Positions 1 through 8,581 of a stretch of DNA of 64,000 nt are shown here, in pieces. The position numbers were made by a program, and so were the translations under genes. Numbering within the stretch: the first letter of the stretch is position 1; each line of letters opens with the position of its first letter. The notes below the pieces were generated by a model. It made no database searches and was not told the DNA's origin. It saw nothing but the letters and a program-made list of their open reading frames with translations. Source of the DNA: Actinomycetota bacterium. GTDB taxonomy: Bacteria > Actinomycetota > Actinomycetes > S36-B12 > CAIYMF01. The stretch covers positions 62,001 through 126,000 of the forward strand of contig JAPLAU010000022.1 of assembly GCA_026393115.1 (NCBI GenBank). Reading direction: 5' to 3'.

Positions 1-1075
1 CTTGCAGCAAGTCGCTCTGCTCGGTCTTGGTGGGCAGGCCGGTCGACGGTCCGCCGCGCTGCACGTCGACGATGATCAACGGCAGTTCCAGCGATACGGC
101 AAGACCGATCGCCTCAGACTTCAGTGCCAGACCGGGGCCCGACGTCGTGGTGACGGCCAAGGCGCCGCCGTAGGCAGCCCCAATGGCAGCGCTGACCCCG
201 GCGATTTCATCCTCGGCCTGGAACGTGGTGACTCCGAACCTCTTGTGTTTGCTCAGTTCGTGCAGGATGTCGGAGGCCGGGGTGATCGGATACGAGCCGA
301 GATACACAGGCAACTGTGCGCACTGTCCCGCGGCAATGAGGCCGTAGGCAAGCGCCAAGTTGCCGCTGATGTTGCGGTAGGTACCGGGGGGCTGAGCAGC
401 CGGACGCACCTCGTACTGCACTGAGAATTCCTCGGTGGTTTCGCCGTACGACCAACCCGCTTCAAAAGCGGCAATGTTGGCACGCAGAATTTCGGGCTTC
501 TTGCCGAACTTGCCGGTGAGCCACTCGATGGTGCCGTCGGAAGGGCGGTGGTACAGCCACGACAGCAAACCCAACGCGAACATGTTCTTGGCGCGCTCGG
601 CCTCCTTCTTGCCCAGGTCGAAGTCCTTGAGTGCTTCGACCGTCAGCGAGGTGAGCGCGATGGGATGCACCTTGTACGAATCGAGCGAGCCGTCGTCGAG
701 CGGGCTGGCGTGGTAGCCGACCTTCTCGAGATTGCGCTTGGTGAACTCGTCGGTGTTGGCAATGATGTCGCCGCCGCGACGCACGTCCTTGAGGTTCGCC
801 TTCAGGGCCGCGGGGTTCATCGCCACCAACACGTGGGCTGAGTCGCCGGGCGTCATGATGTCGTGGTCGGCGAAGTGCAACTGGAAGGCGCTGACCCCGG
901 CCAAGGTTCCGGCTGGTGCGCGAATCTCAGCAGGGAAATCAGGCAGGGTCGACAGGTCGTTACCGAAGGCCGCCGTGGTTGAGGTGAATCGGTCGCCGGT
1001 CAATTGCATGCCGTCGCCGGAGTCGCCAGCGAATCGGATGATGACCTGATCGAGTTGGACGAGCTCCTTGGACAC
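1..1075 (-). CDS. korA: 2-oxoacid:ferredoxin oxidoreductase, alpha subunit (KorA type), C-terminus cut by window edge
   Basis: The large subunit of a thiamine-diphosphate 2-oxoacid:ferredoxin oxidoreductase, most likely the 2-oxoglutarate enzyme that makes succinyl-CoA and reduced ferredoxin in the TCA cycle. About 358 codons are visible. The N-terminus carries the fused gamma domain with RFAGDSGDGMQLTGDRF. The following alpha domain has YPITPASDILHELS, then TTTSGPGLALKSEA and VQRGGPSTGLPTKTEQ, which are strong KorA/PorA signatures. The GTG start is chosen because GGAAGGA lies about 8 nt upstream and the gamma domain begins at once. The beta subunit (KorB) would be expected downstream, outside the window. 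The gene is divergent from the NuoB/C/I-like operon, which could supply or receive its electrons. The 2-oxoglutarate substrate is inferred from the actinobacterial family. Confidence 0.93.
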   Translation of the reverse strand, partial: MSKELVQLDQVIIRFAGDSGDGMQLTGDRFTSTTAAFGNDLSTLPDFPAEIRAPAGTLAGVSAFQLHFADHDIMTPGDSAHVLVAMNPAALKANLKDVRRGGDIIANTDEFTKRNLEKVGYHASPLDDGSLDSYKVHPIALTSLTVEALKDFDLGKKEAERAKNMFALGLLSWLYHRPSDGTIEWLTGKFGKKPEILRANIAAFEAGWSYGETTEEFSVQYEVRPAAQPPGTYRNISGNLALAYGLIAAGQCAQLPVYLGSYPITPASDILHELSKHKRFGVTTFQAEDEIAGVSAAIGAAYGGALAVTTTSGPGLALKSEAIGLAVSLELPLIIVDVQRGGPSTGLPTKTEQSDLLQ

Positions 1076-1241
1076 TTCTGTGGTCCTTCCGCCGACGGTG
1101 ACGGAAGTTGAGTCTACGCCCGGAACCCGTACAGACGACGGCCGGAGCCGCGCGTCGTGGCATCAGTCACAGCGGGTCCATTTGCACTCCATTCGGGCCC
1201 TGCGTGGCGTAGGGACTCGGCGCAGACGGCAGGATGGGCAA

Positions 1242-1646
1242 ATGACGCTTCGGGTGTGGTCAGGCGGGGGTCGACGGTACGCCGTCGACGAGATGGCGCT
1301 GGCCTGCTGCGCCGTCGAACTGGCGGTCGACCTGCCCGACTTCGATGAAACTGATCTCGACATTGACGCCCACGTGCTGGTGGTCGCCGGCACGGTGTCG
1401 CGCGCAGCCCTTCCGACCGTGCTGGCCCGCTACGAGGCTCTACCCGAGCCGCGCTATGTGATCGCCTTCGGCGCGTGCGCGACGAGCGGTGGTCCGTACT
1501 GGGATTCCTATGCGGTGATTCCAGGAATCGGTGAGAGCCTGCCGGTTGATGTGTTCGTTCCTGGCTGCCCACCGCGGCCGCATCTGCTCACTACCGCGTT
1601 GGAATCGCTGGTGGGAGATCGTGACGTGGTCGGGAGCGACTCATGA
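1242..1646 (+). CDS. Short NuoB-like iron-sulfur protein
   Basis: A 134-residue relative of complex I subunit NuoB and hydrogenase small subunits. All four ligands of the N2-type [4Fe-4S] cluster are present: Cys22-Cys23 (LACCAVEL), Cys79 (FGACATSGGPY) and Cys109 (VPGCPPRP). VLVVAGTVS and LPEPRYVIAFGAC also match NuoB well. The stretch between the CC pair and VLVVAG is only about 20 residues. True NuoB has roughly twice that, including the RYD..R.G/SPRQ segment that helps form the quinone site. The ATG start has AGGA just upstream and leads straight into the conserved part; a longer upstream reading is low in similarity. Its stop overlaps the next start (ATGA). A soluble electron-transfer role is an inference. 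Confidence 0.85.
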   Translation: MTLRVWSGGGRRYAVDEMALACCAVELAVDLPDFDETDLDIDAHVLVVAGTVSRAALPTVLARYEALPEPRYVIAFGACATSGGPYWDSYAVIPGIGESLPVDVFVPGCPPRPHLLTTALESLVGDRDVVGSDS

Positions 1647-2104
1647 ACGTCAGTGCTGACGAGTGGCGTACCGCGGCTGCCGCGGTACGGGCGAACGGCA
1701 GTGCGTGGTTCGCCATGCTGACCGCCGTCGACGATCCCGATGCCGGTGTCGTCGAGGTAGTGCTCATCGTTGGTGAGCCGGGGGCGCAGCAGCAGTTGCG
1801 ATGCGCGGTTGATCGATCGGCTCCCGTACTCGCCTCGGTTGCTGATCTCTGGCCAGGTGCAGCGTTCGCCGAGCGAGAAGTACACGAAATGTTCGGCGTC
1901 GACTTTGCTGGCAACTGCGACATGAGGCCGCTGCTGCTTCCGACCGATGTCGAAACGCCACCGTTGCGACGCGATGCGGGGCTGAGTCGGCGTGCCGCGA
2001 CGGAATGGCCTGGCGCTGTTGAACCAGGTGACGCGGCGAAGGCGCGTCGTCGTCCGGTTGTCTCACTGGGCGCCGATTCCGAGAAGTGGGCGGTCGAACT
2101 ATGA
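1643..2104 (+). CDS. Short NuoC-like (30-kDa complex I subunit family) protein
   Basis: A 153-residue protein with the complex I 30-kDa subunit signature at residues 76-100: AEREVHEMFGVDFAGNCDMR followed by PLLLP (compare ERE..D..G..F.GH.DLR in NuoC). The N-terminal alpha/beta part is compact and the C-terminal tail is basic. In complex I, NuoC carries no cofactor and docks against NuoD and NuoI. No NuoD-like gene lies in this operon, which ends with a NuoI-like ferredoxin and a DUF1697 protein. The start overlaps the NuoB-like stop and the stop overlaps the NuoI-like start by 4 nt each, so the three proteins are probably made in fixed ratio. Family assignment is good; function is not known. 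Confidence 0.82.
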   Translation: MNVSADEWRTAAAAVRANGSAWFAMLTAVDDPDAGVVEVVLIVGEPGAQQQLRCAVDRSAPVLASVADLWPGAAFAEREVHEMFGVDFAGNCDMRPLLLPTDVETPPLRRDAGLSRRAATEWPGAVEPGDAAKARRRPVVSLGADSEKWAVEL

Positions 2105-2412
2105 CCGCACGACACGGCAGCATCAACCTCATCGCCGACAAGTGCACCTCGTGCATGTTGTGCGTGCGCGAGTGTCCGGTGTGGTGTATTTCGCTGGCGG
2201 CCCATGCAGAAACGGAGGCCCCCGCGGCACCGGGGGGACGCGCACGCACGGTCAATGTGCTTGACGACTTCAGCATCGATTACGGCCTGTGCATGTTCTG
2301 CGGAATCTGTATCGACGTGTGCCCCTTCGACGCGTTGGAGTGGAACGTGGCTGACGACCTTGTGGAAGTCACGCGCGCCGCGACGGTGCATGACCGAGAG
2401 CGACTGGCCTGA
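2101..2412 (+). CDS. NuoI-like 2[4Fe-4S] ferredoxin protein
   Basis: A 103-residue protein with two complete [4Fe-4S] motifs: Cys15-x2-Cys18-x2-Cys21-x3-Cys25-Pro and Cys64-x2-Cys67-x2-Cys70-x3-Cys74-Pro. The ending CPFDALEWN resembles NuoI, the peripheral complex I subunit that relays electrons to NuoB. It lacks the longer N-terminal helix of many NuoI proteins. The ATG overlaps the NuoC-like stop (ATGA), and its own stop overlaps the DUF1697 start (TGATG). Together with the NuoB- and NuoC-like proteins it would give a chain of three clusters (two here, one in NuoB) next to a ferredoxin-dependent oxoacid oxidoreductase. A bacterial ferredoxin-type subunit is certain; partner choice is inferred. 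Confidence 0.85.
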   Translation: MTARHGSINLIADKCTSCMLCVRECPVWCISLAAHAETEAPAAPGGRARTVNVLDDFSIDYGLCMFCGICIDVCPFDALEWNVADDLVEVTRAATVHDRERLA

Positions 2413-2942
2413 TGACGCGGGTAGTGGTGCTTTTGCGGGGTGTCAATGTGGGCAAGGCCAAGCGCATTTCGTCGGCCGAACTGCGTGCGGTGGTTGAGGC
2501 GTGTGGACTCACCGATGTGAGCACTCTGTTGAATTCCGGCAATGCCGTGGGAACTTCGTCCTTGAAGCCCGCGTCACTCGCGACTGCGGTGTCGACGGAC
2601 ATTGAGCGCCGGTGCGGTTTCACGTGCGATGTCGTGGTGCGTACTGAAGCGGAAGTGAATCGCGCTCTCGAACGTGATCTCCTGCGCGATGTCGCGACCG
2701 ACCCCAGCCGGCATCTGTTGGTGTTCCTCGGTGCTAAGCCGACATCAGCGGCCGTCACAGCACTGGAGGCCATCGACGTGGCGCCCGAGGTGTTCGCGTT
2801 CGACGGCGCCGACCTGCACGCGTGGATGCCGGCAGGCGTTTCCGAAAGTCGACTTCAGAAAGCTCTGACCAAAGGCGTGCTGGCAGTGACGTGGACCGGA
2901 CGAAATTGGTCGACGCTGCAGCGCATCGTCGACGCGATGTGA
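2412..2942 (+). CDS. DUF1697 family protein
   Basis: A 176-residue protein that opens with VVVLLRGVNVGKAKRISSAE, the typical DUF1697 start (LLRGINVGG...M.LR), followed by TLLNSGNAV. The C-terminal half has the LTKGVLAVTWTGRNWSTL ending also typical of the family. The family has no established biochemical role that I know of. The gene is translationally linked to the ferredoxin gene by a 1-nt overlap, so it is co-transcribed with the redox operon, but nothing in it suggests redox chemistry. Its 3' end faces yajQ with one base between the stops. Confidence 0.9.
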   Translation: MTRVVVLLRGVNVGKAKRISSAELRAVVEACGLTDVSTLLNSGNAVGTSSLKPASLATAVSTDIERRCGFTCDVVVRTEAEVNRALERDLLRDVATDPSRHLLVFLGAKPTSAAVTALEAIDVAPEVFAFDGADLHAWMPAGVSESRLQKALTKGVLAVTWTGRNWSTLQRIVDAM

Positions 2943-2943
2943 C

Positions 2944-3435
2944 CTACCGGTAGTTGACGTACTGCGTGGCGAAGTCGAGGTCGGCCTCGCGTACCAATGC
3001 CTGCACCGTCTGCAACTCATCACGACTCTTGCTGCTGACGCGCAGTTCATCGCCCTGCACCTGAGTCTTGACGCCCTTGGGGCCTTCATCGCGAATGAGC
3101 TTGGCCAACTTCTTGGCCTGCTCCTGCGAGATACCCGCCTGCAGCGCGATCGCGATCTTGTAGTCCTTGCCCGAGATGCGCGGGTCGTCGGGCTTCATCG
3201 TCTTGAGCGAGAGTTGGCGCTTGACCCACTTGTCTCTGAGCACCTCGAGGGCGGCCTTGGCGCGCTCTTCGGTCGAGGAGGTGATCTCCATCGCCTCGTC
3301 ACCCTTCCACTCAATGGTGGTGCCGGTGTTCTTGAAGTCGAACCGCGTGGCCAATTCCTTGGCCGCCTGGTTGAGGGCGTTGTCGGCCTCTTGGTGGTCG
3401 AGCTTGTTCACGATGTCAAAGCTGCTATCTGCCAT
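2944..3435 (-). CDS. yajQ: YajQ family nucleotide-binding protein (DUF520)
   Basis: A 163-residue protein of full family length. The start [20 protein letters not shown], the FDFKNT segment, [20 protein letters not shown] and the terminal FATQYVNYR are all diagnostic of YajQ. Some family members bind cyclic di-GMP or nucleotides, with two RNA-binding-like folds. Whether this one does is unknown. It stands alone on the minus strand, convergent with the DUF1697 gene and divergent from the HAD hydrolase. Confidence 0.96.
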   Translation of the reverse strand: MADSSFDIVNKLDHQEADNALNQAAKELATRFDFKNTGTTIEWKGDEAMEITSSTEERAKAALEVLRDKWVKRQLSLKTMKPDDPRISGKDYKIAIALQAGISQEQAKKLAKLIRDEGPKGVKTQVQGDELRVSSKSRDELQTVQALVREADLDFATQYVNYR

Positions 3436-3551
3436 ACCCGCACCCTACCCAACCTCCCCCTTTCTGCATGGGGGGACATTGAGCACGCATAGACGCAGTT
3501 TTCGGTGCCCATGGATGTCACCTCTGGACAACTTCGGCCATGATGGGCGCC

Positions 3552-4178
3552 ATGTCACGTGCCCTACTTTTCGACCTTGACCGCACTCTCGTCGACATTC
3601 AGTCGTTCACTGACTACGGCTCGGCTCGTCGCGACGCCGAAGTCATCATCGGAACGCAGAGCGAAATTTCTGTTCCGGCCACCGACTGGTCGGCCGATAC
3701 GCAGGCAGCGATGGGGCTTCTTGTCGCCTGCTCGGGCAACCCACTGTGGCAGCGAGTCAGTGACGCGATCGAACACTACGAACGCGAGGCAATCCCGTCG
3801 TCAGCACCGATGCCGGGTCTGGCCGAGGCGTGGGCCGCATGTCTCGAGGTTCCGCGCGCGGTGGTCACCCTCGTTCCGGAGTCGGTGGCGCGCGCCGCGC
3901 TTCATTGGCATGGAATCGACACGGCCGACCTCATCGTCATGGGGCGGCGTGCCGATCAGCGGCCGAAGCCTGCAGCGGATGGGCTGATCGCTGCCTGCAC
4001 GGCGCTCGGAGTCGACCCGCGCCACGCGGTGATGATCGGCGATTCGAGTTGGGACCTCGGCGCGGCCGAAGCCGCCGGAACGAGCTTCGTCGGCGTACCC
4101 ACTCGTCCTGAGAACCTGCCACCGGGAACGCGCACGGCCGACAATCTCGTGGCCGCCGTGGTCGCTGCCCTCGCCTAA
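3552..4178 (+). CDS. HAD-superfamily hydrolase
   Basis: A phosphatase-like protein of about 208 residues. Motif I is FDLDRTLVD near the start (the first Asp is the nucleophile), motif III is the Lys in RPKPAADG, and motif IV is MIGDSSWDLGAA. The alpha-helical cap lies between motif I and the middle of the protein, as in phosphoglycolate phosphatase-like members. The substrate cannot be told from sequence. The start is uncertain: an ATG 12 nt upstream, at 3540, is in frame. I prefer the inner ATG because it places motif I at the usual distance from the N-terminus. Neither has a strong ribosome binding site. The gene is followed by tRNA-Tyr. Confidence 0.88.
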   Translation: MSRALLFDLDRTLVDIQSFTDYGSARRDAEVIIGTQSEISVPATDWSADTQAAMGLLVACSGNPLWQRVSDAIEHYEREAIPSSAPMPGLAEAWAACLEVPRAVVTLVPESVARAALHWHGIDTADLIVMGRRADQRPKPAADGLIAACTALGVDPRHAVMIGDSSWDLGAAEAAGTSFVGVPTRPENLPPGTRTADNLVAAVVAALA

Positions 4179-4223
4179 GCCGCGTCACTTCACTGCGTGT
4201 ATCGTTTTCACGCACGACAACCC

Positions 4224-4305
4224 GGCGGGTTGCCCGAGCGGCCAATGGGAGCGGACTGTAAATCCGCCGGCTTTGCCTTCGAAGGTTCGAATCCTTCACC
4301 CGCCA
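4224..4305 (+). tRNA. tRNA-Tyr (GTA)
   Basis: An 82-nt cloverleaf with a 7-bp acceptor stem (GGCGGGT with ACCCGCC), a discriminator A, the anticodon loop CTGTAAA reading GTA, a long variable arm and the T loop TTCGAAT. Class II variable arm plus GTA anticodon identify tyrosine. CCA is not fully encoded. Confidence 0.97.
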
Positions 4306-4311
4306 CACGAG

Positions 4312-4339
4312 CAGGGGACTCTCTTCGGAGGGTCCCCTG
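4312..4339 (+). terminator. Hairpin downstream of tRNA-Tyr
   Basis: An inverted repeat CAGGGGAC ... GTCCCCTG separated by 12 nt, seven bases after the tRNA. There is no T-run, as is common for terminators in high-GC actinobacteria. Confidence 0.7.
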
Positions 4340-4498
4340 TCTGCGTTGGGATCGGTCCGTGTGCTCGGGCGGCACGGAACTCGCCGGGTGCCTTTTGCCG
4401 GACCTTCTGACGACTTAAGACCTGTCGCTCGGTGTAGTTCGGTTCTTATTCTGAGTAGTAGGAAAATCAACATCTACCTAGTGTCCCGAGGTCAGAAC

Positions 4499-7246
4499 AT
4501 GTCCGTGAAGCCTGCGCGTGAGTTGACAATTTCTGCACTCTCGGCAGCCGCCCTGATTGCCACGGCCTTGGTGGCCGCCCCTGCGGCGCATGCATCGGCC
4601 AACTGCGCGGTGACCCAGGGGGTCGATTTCACGACGCAGTCCGAACTTCAGGCGATCCTTGATGCCGGCGGAGCTGGCTCGTGCTTCTCGACTGTCACCG
4701 GCGATCTGCTGACGGTGCACTTCACCACGGGAATGACTTTGTCGGGCACAGGTCTTGAGTCGACGCTTCCCGCTGACCTCAGTTTCACCGGTCTGGGAGC
4801 AGCCACGACGATTCTTGACGGCGGATATGACGGAAACAGCGGATCGGGTACGTCGGTAATTCGTAGCATCGATCCGTCCTTCGTCGCGGACTCCAACATG
4901 CTGCTGCTCTCCGACCTCACGGTGCGCAACTCGGTCGCCACCGATCGTGCACCGGTGTCGGGCTACGGCAATGTCACCATCACGAATGTCGTGACCATGA
5001 ACAACTCCGGCACTGCCGACGCTGGCGCGGTGTACGCGCATCGCGACCTGACAATCGCAGGGTCGTCGTTCAGCGAAAATCACGCCACCACGTCCGGCGG
5101 TGCTGTGTCTAGCTACGGTGACGTGACGATCACCAATTCCACATTCACGGGAAATACCACCGGAGTCGACGCGAGCGGTGGCGCCCTTTACCAGTGGAAG
5201 ACCGGCGGGTCTCTCACTGTGACCAACTCAACCTTTGCCAATAACACTGCCAGTTCTGGCGGTGGTGCGATCATCGGCAATCTGTCCGGCGGAAGTGTGA
5301 CGATCACGAACTCGAAGTTCGAGAACAACTCGTCAGTGAGATCCGGTGGGGCCGCCTATTTCAATACGACGAACGGCTCGGTGCAGGTCACTGGATCGGC
5401 TTTTCAGGGCAACTCGGTAACTGGCAGTTCGCAGAGTGGAGGCGGGCTCTACGTGTCTGCCGATACCCCGGGGCTGGGAACGACTACCGTGACCGACTCA
5501 ACCTTCTCAGGCAACACAGCGACCCAATACGGGGGTGCGATTTACCAGAACTACGCGCACCTCACGCTGACGAACAGCACGGTGTCAGGTAACTACGCGA
5601 CGTCTCTGGCTGGGGGTATCGAGGTCTTCCGAGGCGCCCTTACGCTGAATTTCACCACCATCGCGGACAACTCCGCGCTAAGCCGCGGAAACATCTACAC
5701 GGCGGGACGAAGTGGTATCTACGGCGATGTGGATGGCATCGGCTCGATCATTGCGAGCTCGACCGCTGGCTCATGTTCGGTCTATGGCCTGAACACCAGC
5801 GCCTTCATGGTCACCAATGACGACAGTTGCTACCCGGGCGACGCCTCCGAGGACTCCTCGGTGTTGACCGACACCGCCGGCCTTGATCTCGGAGTGCTTG
5901 CCGATAACGACAGCGCCGCCACGCCCATCACCCAAACTCACATGCCCGGGCTGGGTAACGACTCCACCTCCGGAAGCCAGGCCATCGGCTGGGTCTCAAC
6001 CTTCGACGGTGCAGCCAAGGCGGCCCTCGATTGCACGAGCTCGCTCTGTTACGACCAGCGTGGAATTGAGCGCACCGGATCGTGGTTCTGGGCGGGCGCC
6101 GTTCAGGGCGCCACCACGCCAGCTCCGGTGGTCACCGGAACCAACGCAGCGGTGCTGCCTGTGGGCTCCGATCCCACGTTTGACGTGTACGGACGCAATC
6201 TGGGCGGCGTGATCGGCCTTACCTTCAACGGAATTGAGTGTTGGAATGCCGACCCCGCCACCACGAAGGTTTACCCATCGAACGTCGGCACGATCTCAAT
6301 CGCGGCTTGCCCGGTCGGAATGCTTACGCTTGGCCTCTACCCACTGATTCTCACCACTGCCGGCGGAATCGCGTCGACGTACTGGGTGCCAGTGAGCGAT
6401 GCGCCACTCGCACCCGCGTTCACCGCCGCTAGCCCGACGACGGGGCACATCAACTCGGTGTACAGCTACACCTTCACTGCCTCCGGATCGCCCGCCCCGC
6501 GGTTCACTCTCGAGAGCGGATCCCTGCCTCCTGGGCTCACACTTTCAGCGGCCGGCGTGCTCTCTGGAACTCCCACCGTCGTCGGCGACTACCCCGTGGT
6601 GATCCGGGCAGCGAATGGTGTTTCCCCTGATGCGCTGACTTCGCAGGTGACGATTCTTGTCCGGAACGCTGCCCCGACGGTGTCGTCCGTGTCACCCGCC
6701 ACTGGAACGGCCGCTGGCGGCACACTCATCACCATTACTGGCACCGGATTCCGCGCGGGAGTGACCGTGTCGGTGGGAGGTGCGCAGTGCACTGGCGTCT
6801 TACTCGTCGGCCCGACTCAGATCACCTGCCGTACGCCGGTGCATGCGGCCGGTGCCGTTTCGGTCGCGGTGACGAACACTGACTCGCAGTCAGGGTCACG
6901 TGCCCAGGCCTTTACTTACGCGGCCCCGGTGAGCGCATGTCCGCTGACGGTGACGGGCCTTGCGACTGCGACGCGCATTGCTCGGGCCGGAACCACGGTG
7001 CTCGTCACGCGTGCCGTGACGGTGGTGGGCTGTCGCATCGTGATTGCCACGGCGGCGGGGGCAGGTGTCAGTCAGCTCGGTGACCGAGTGGTCGCGAAGT
7101 TCACTGTCAACCGCGCGTCGGGTCGTGTCGCAGTGACGACGCGTGGAATTCCGCGCCTTCCAGTCAAGGTGCGAATCACGGCAGTTCCCACCACGACCGC
7201 TCATTCGCTTTCAACGGTGTGGTCACGCACTTGGCGCGCTCGCTAA
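4499..7246 (+). CDS. Large secreted beta-helix / Ig-like repeat protein
   Basis: A predicted exported protein of 915 residues. Residues 1-34 form a signal peptide: Lys/Arg near the start, a hydrophobic core (ALSAAALIATALVAAP) and a cleavage site after AHASA. Residues of about 85-440 hold many imperfect copies of a motif like TITNSTFTGN...SGGA, the pattern of right-handed parallel beta-helix adhesins and polysaccharide-active proteins. A putative-Ig domain follows near 640-720 (LPPGLTLS...GVLSGTPT), then an IPT/TIG domain near 725-810 (SPATGTAAGGTLITITGTGF) and a C-terminal beta-rich domain. No LPXTG, LysM or membrane anchor is visible, so it is either released or held noncovalently. The ATG start is chosen for the signal peptide and the upstream CGAGG. 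The local sequence just before the gene is more AT-rich than its surroundings. The ligand is unknown. Confidence 0.85.
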   Translation: MSVKPARELTISALSAAALIATALVAAPAAHASANCAVTQGVDFTTQSELQAILDAGGAGSCFSTVTGDLLTVHFTTGMTLSGTGLESTLPADLSFTGLGAATTILDGGYDGNSGSGTSVIRSIDPSFVADSNMLLLSDLTVRNSVATDRAPVSGYGNVTITNVVTMNNSGTADAGAVYAHRDLTIAGSSFSENHATTSGGAVSSYGDVTITNSTFTGNTTGVDASGGALYQWKTGGSLTVTNSTFANNTASSGGGAIIGNLSGGSVTITNSKFENNSSVRSGGAAYFNTTNGSVQVTGSAFQGNSVTGSSQSGGGLYVSADTPGLGTTTVTDSTFSGNTATQYGGAIYQNYAHLTLTNSTVSGNYATSLAGGIEVFRGALTLNFTTIADNSALSRGNIYTAGRSGIYGDVDGIGSIIASSTAGSCSVYGLNTSAFMVTNDDSCYPGDASEDSSVLTDTAGLDLGVLADNDSAATPITQTHMPGLGNDSTSGSQAIGWVSTFDGAAKAALDCTSSLCYDQRGIERTGSWFWAGAVQGATTPAPVVTGTNAAVLPVGSDPTFDVYGRNLGGVIGLTFNGIECWNADPATTKVYPSNVGTISIAACPVGMLTLGLYPLILTTAGGIASTYWVPVSDAPLAPAFTAASPTTGHINSVYSYTFTASGSPAPRFTLESGSLPPGLTLSAAGVLSGTPTVVGDYPVVIRAANGVSPDALTSQVTILVRNAAPTVSSVSPATGTAAGGTLITITGTGFRAGVTVSVGGAQCTGVLLVGPTQITCRTPVHAAGAVSVAVTNTDSQSGSRAQAFTYAAPVSACPLTVTGLATATRIARAGTTVLVTRAVTVVGCRIVIATAAGAGVSQLGDRVVAKFTVNRASGRVAVTTRGIPRLPVKVRITAVPTTTAHSLSTVWSRTWRAR

Positions 7247-7285
7247 GTGCGCGCCGGCTGAAATGTTCTTCAGCAACCCGCGCGA

Positions 7286-8581
7286 TTACGCCCGGGCGAC
7301 GCTGTTCAGATGCTCTGTGCGCGCCGCCAACTTCTCAGCCGACTCCGCTACCCACAGCCGATGCGCGTCACCACTCGGATCGACGGGACGCCCTGCCGCT
7401 TCACGCTGATGCTGCAAATCTTGGTCGTAAGAATCAAGGCAACCTGCATCGAAATAAGCCGGTTTCTTGCTGTACTTCCCCTGCCCGGCAGCACTGATCG
7501 TGCACGTCGCCCTACCTTCGTCGAGAACCATCGGTGCCAGAGAGTCGGTCTCGACGATGATCTCCGACACCTGCTGCTCGAACCAGTACGCCGGCTCCCG
7601 ATTTCCTGGGGCCTCGCTTGTGCGCCTGATCTCGACCGCAACTACTTCAGGAAAGTCGCGACGCGCATCGTGAGGTGAGAGCACTCGCGCTGGCCCGCGT
7701 AGCGTGACATTGCGCAGAAAGTCGTGATCGTCGTGAACCACCATGACGCCGTGGGGGTTGGTCCACAGTTTCGCTGCGTGCCCATGAATGAAGTTGCCGG
7801 GATGATACGGAATGAGAAGAACATCGTGGTCGTCTCGGGCCACCACGTACGCGCCGCTTCCGATGTCGCCGTTGCGCGGTGAACCGCCTGGAAGGCCACT
7901 GGCTGACACGGTGACTTGCAGCAACTCACACTGTGAATCGATCAGATTGATCAGCGGGTCCATGGGTGTCCATCCGGGCGACACGGGTAGAACATCACCC
8001 TCACGTGGGGGGCGCTTAACGAACAGGTTCTGCGAACACTGCGTGAAGATTTCCTCAGTACCGCCGACCAGGAAGACGAGGTCACAGCTCTCACGGTGCG
8101 CCGCTTCCACCATGGCCGCAAGGGCGTCGCCCCCAAGGCCGTGTTCGATCGCGAGCGTGGCTGCGTCGCGGCCAACAACGCCGAACAGGGTGATGTGAAG
8201 TCCCATCGCATCAGGGTCGGTGGGGTGCAGCGCAAGCACCGAAAGCTTGCCAGTCGTGAGCGCGGCAGCCATGACTTCCAGTGTGCTTGCCGCGTTCGAT
8301 CGTTCGAATGCGATCGCGCCGGGCCGCAATGATTCAACGGGTTGTCCCTCCATCGCGATTCGAAGCGACTCGGGAATGTCACCTTGTTCGGTGACCCACT
8401 TCCAGAACGATGCGCAATCGCCCGCTGTTAGTGATTGCGGTAGTGCCAGCACTACGGCGACCGACTGGTGATCGAGTACAAGAATCGGCGGTGCTGCGGG
8501 AAGGCCTTCGACCATTGCCGCGCGCGCTTCGCGCAGTGAGTCGCTGTCGCGCGGGGGGTGCCCGAACCGATCAGCGCGCAT
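7286..8581 (-). CDS. Unrecognised protein, C-terminal reading frame of a probably frameshifted gene
   Basis: An open frame of 431 codons that I do not recognise. The middle is alpha/beta-like (LDLVF-type strands and HPTDPDAMG). Residues of about 235-310 (LLIPYHPGNFIHGHAAKLWTN and HDFLRNVTLRGPARV) loosely resemble a split-barrel flavin/PPOX-type fold; this is weak. The C-terminus has AHRLWVAES, similar to the SAHRLWVVSE at the end of the neighbouring SDR, perhaps by chance. The nominal ATG has no ribosome binding site and lies inside the frame of the next entry, with 130 nt of overlap. The better reading is that translation starts at 8874 and one base is missing in the six-G run at 8553-8558. 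The joined product would be about 529 residues. Confidence 0.6.
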   Translation of the reverse strand: MRADRFGHPPRDSDSLREARAAMVEGLPAAPPILVLDHQSVAVVLALPQSLTAGDCASFWKWVTEQGDIPESLRIAMEGQPVESLRPGAIAFERSNAASTLEVMAAALTTGKLSVLALHPTDPDAMGLHITLFGVVGRDAATLAIEHGLGGDALAAMVEAAHRESCDLVFLVGGTEEIFTQCSQNLFVKRPPREGDVLPVSPGWTPMDPLINLIDSQCELLQVTVSASGLPGGSPRNGDIGSGAYVVARDDHDVLLIPYHPGNFIHGHAAKLWTNPHGVMVVHDDHDFLRNVTLRGPARVLSPHDARRDFPEVVAVEIRRTSEAPGNREPAYWFEQQVSEIIVETDSLAPMVLDEGRATCTISAAGQGKYSKKPAYFDAGCLDSYDQDLQHQREAAGRPVDPSGDAHRLWVAESAEKLAARTEHLNSVARA

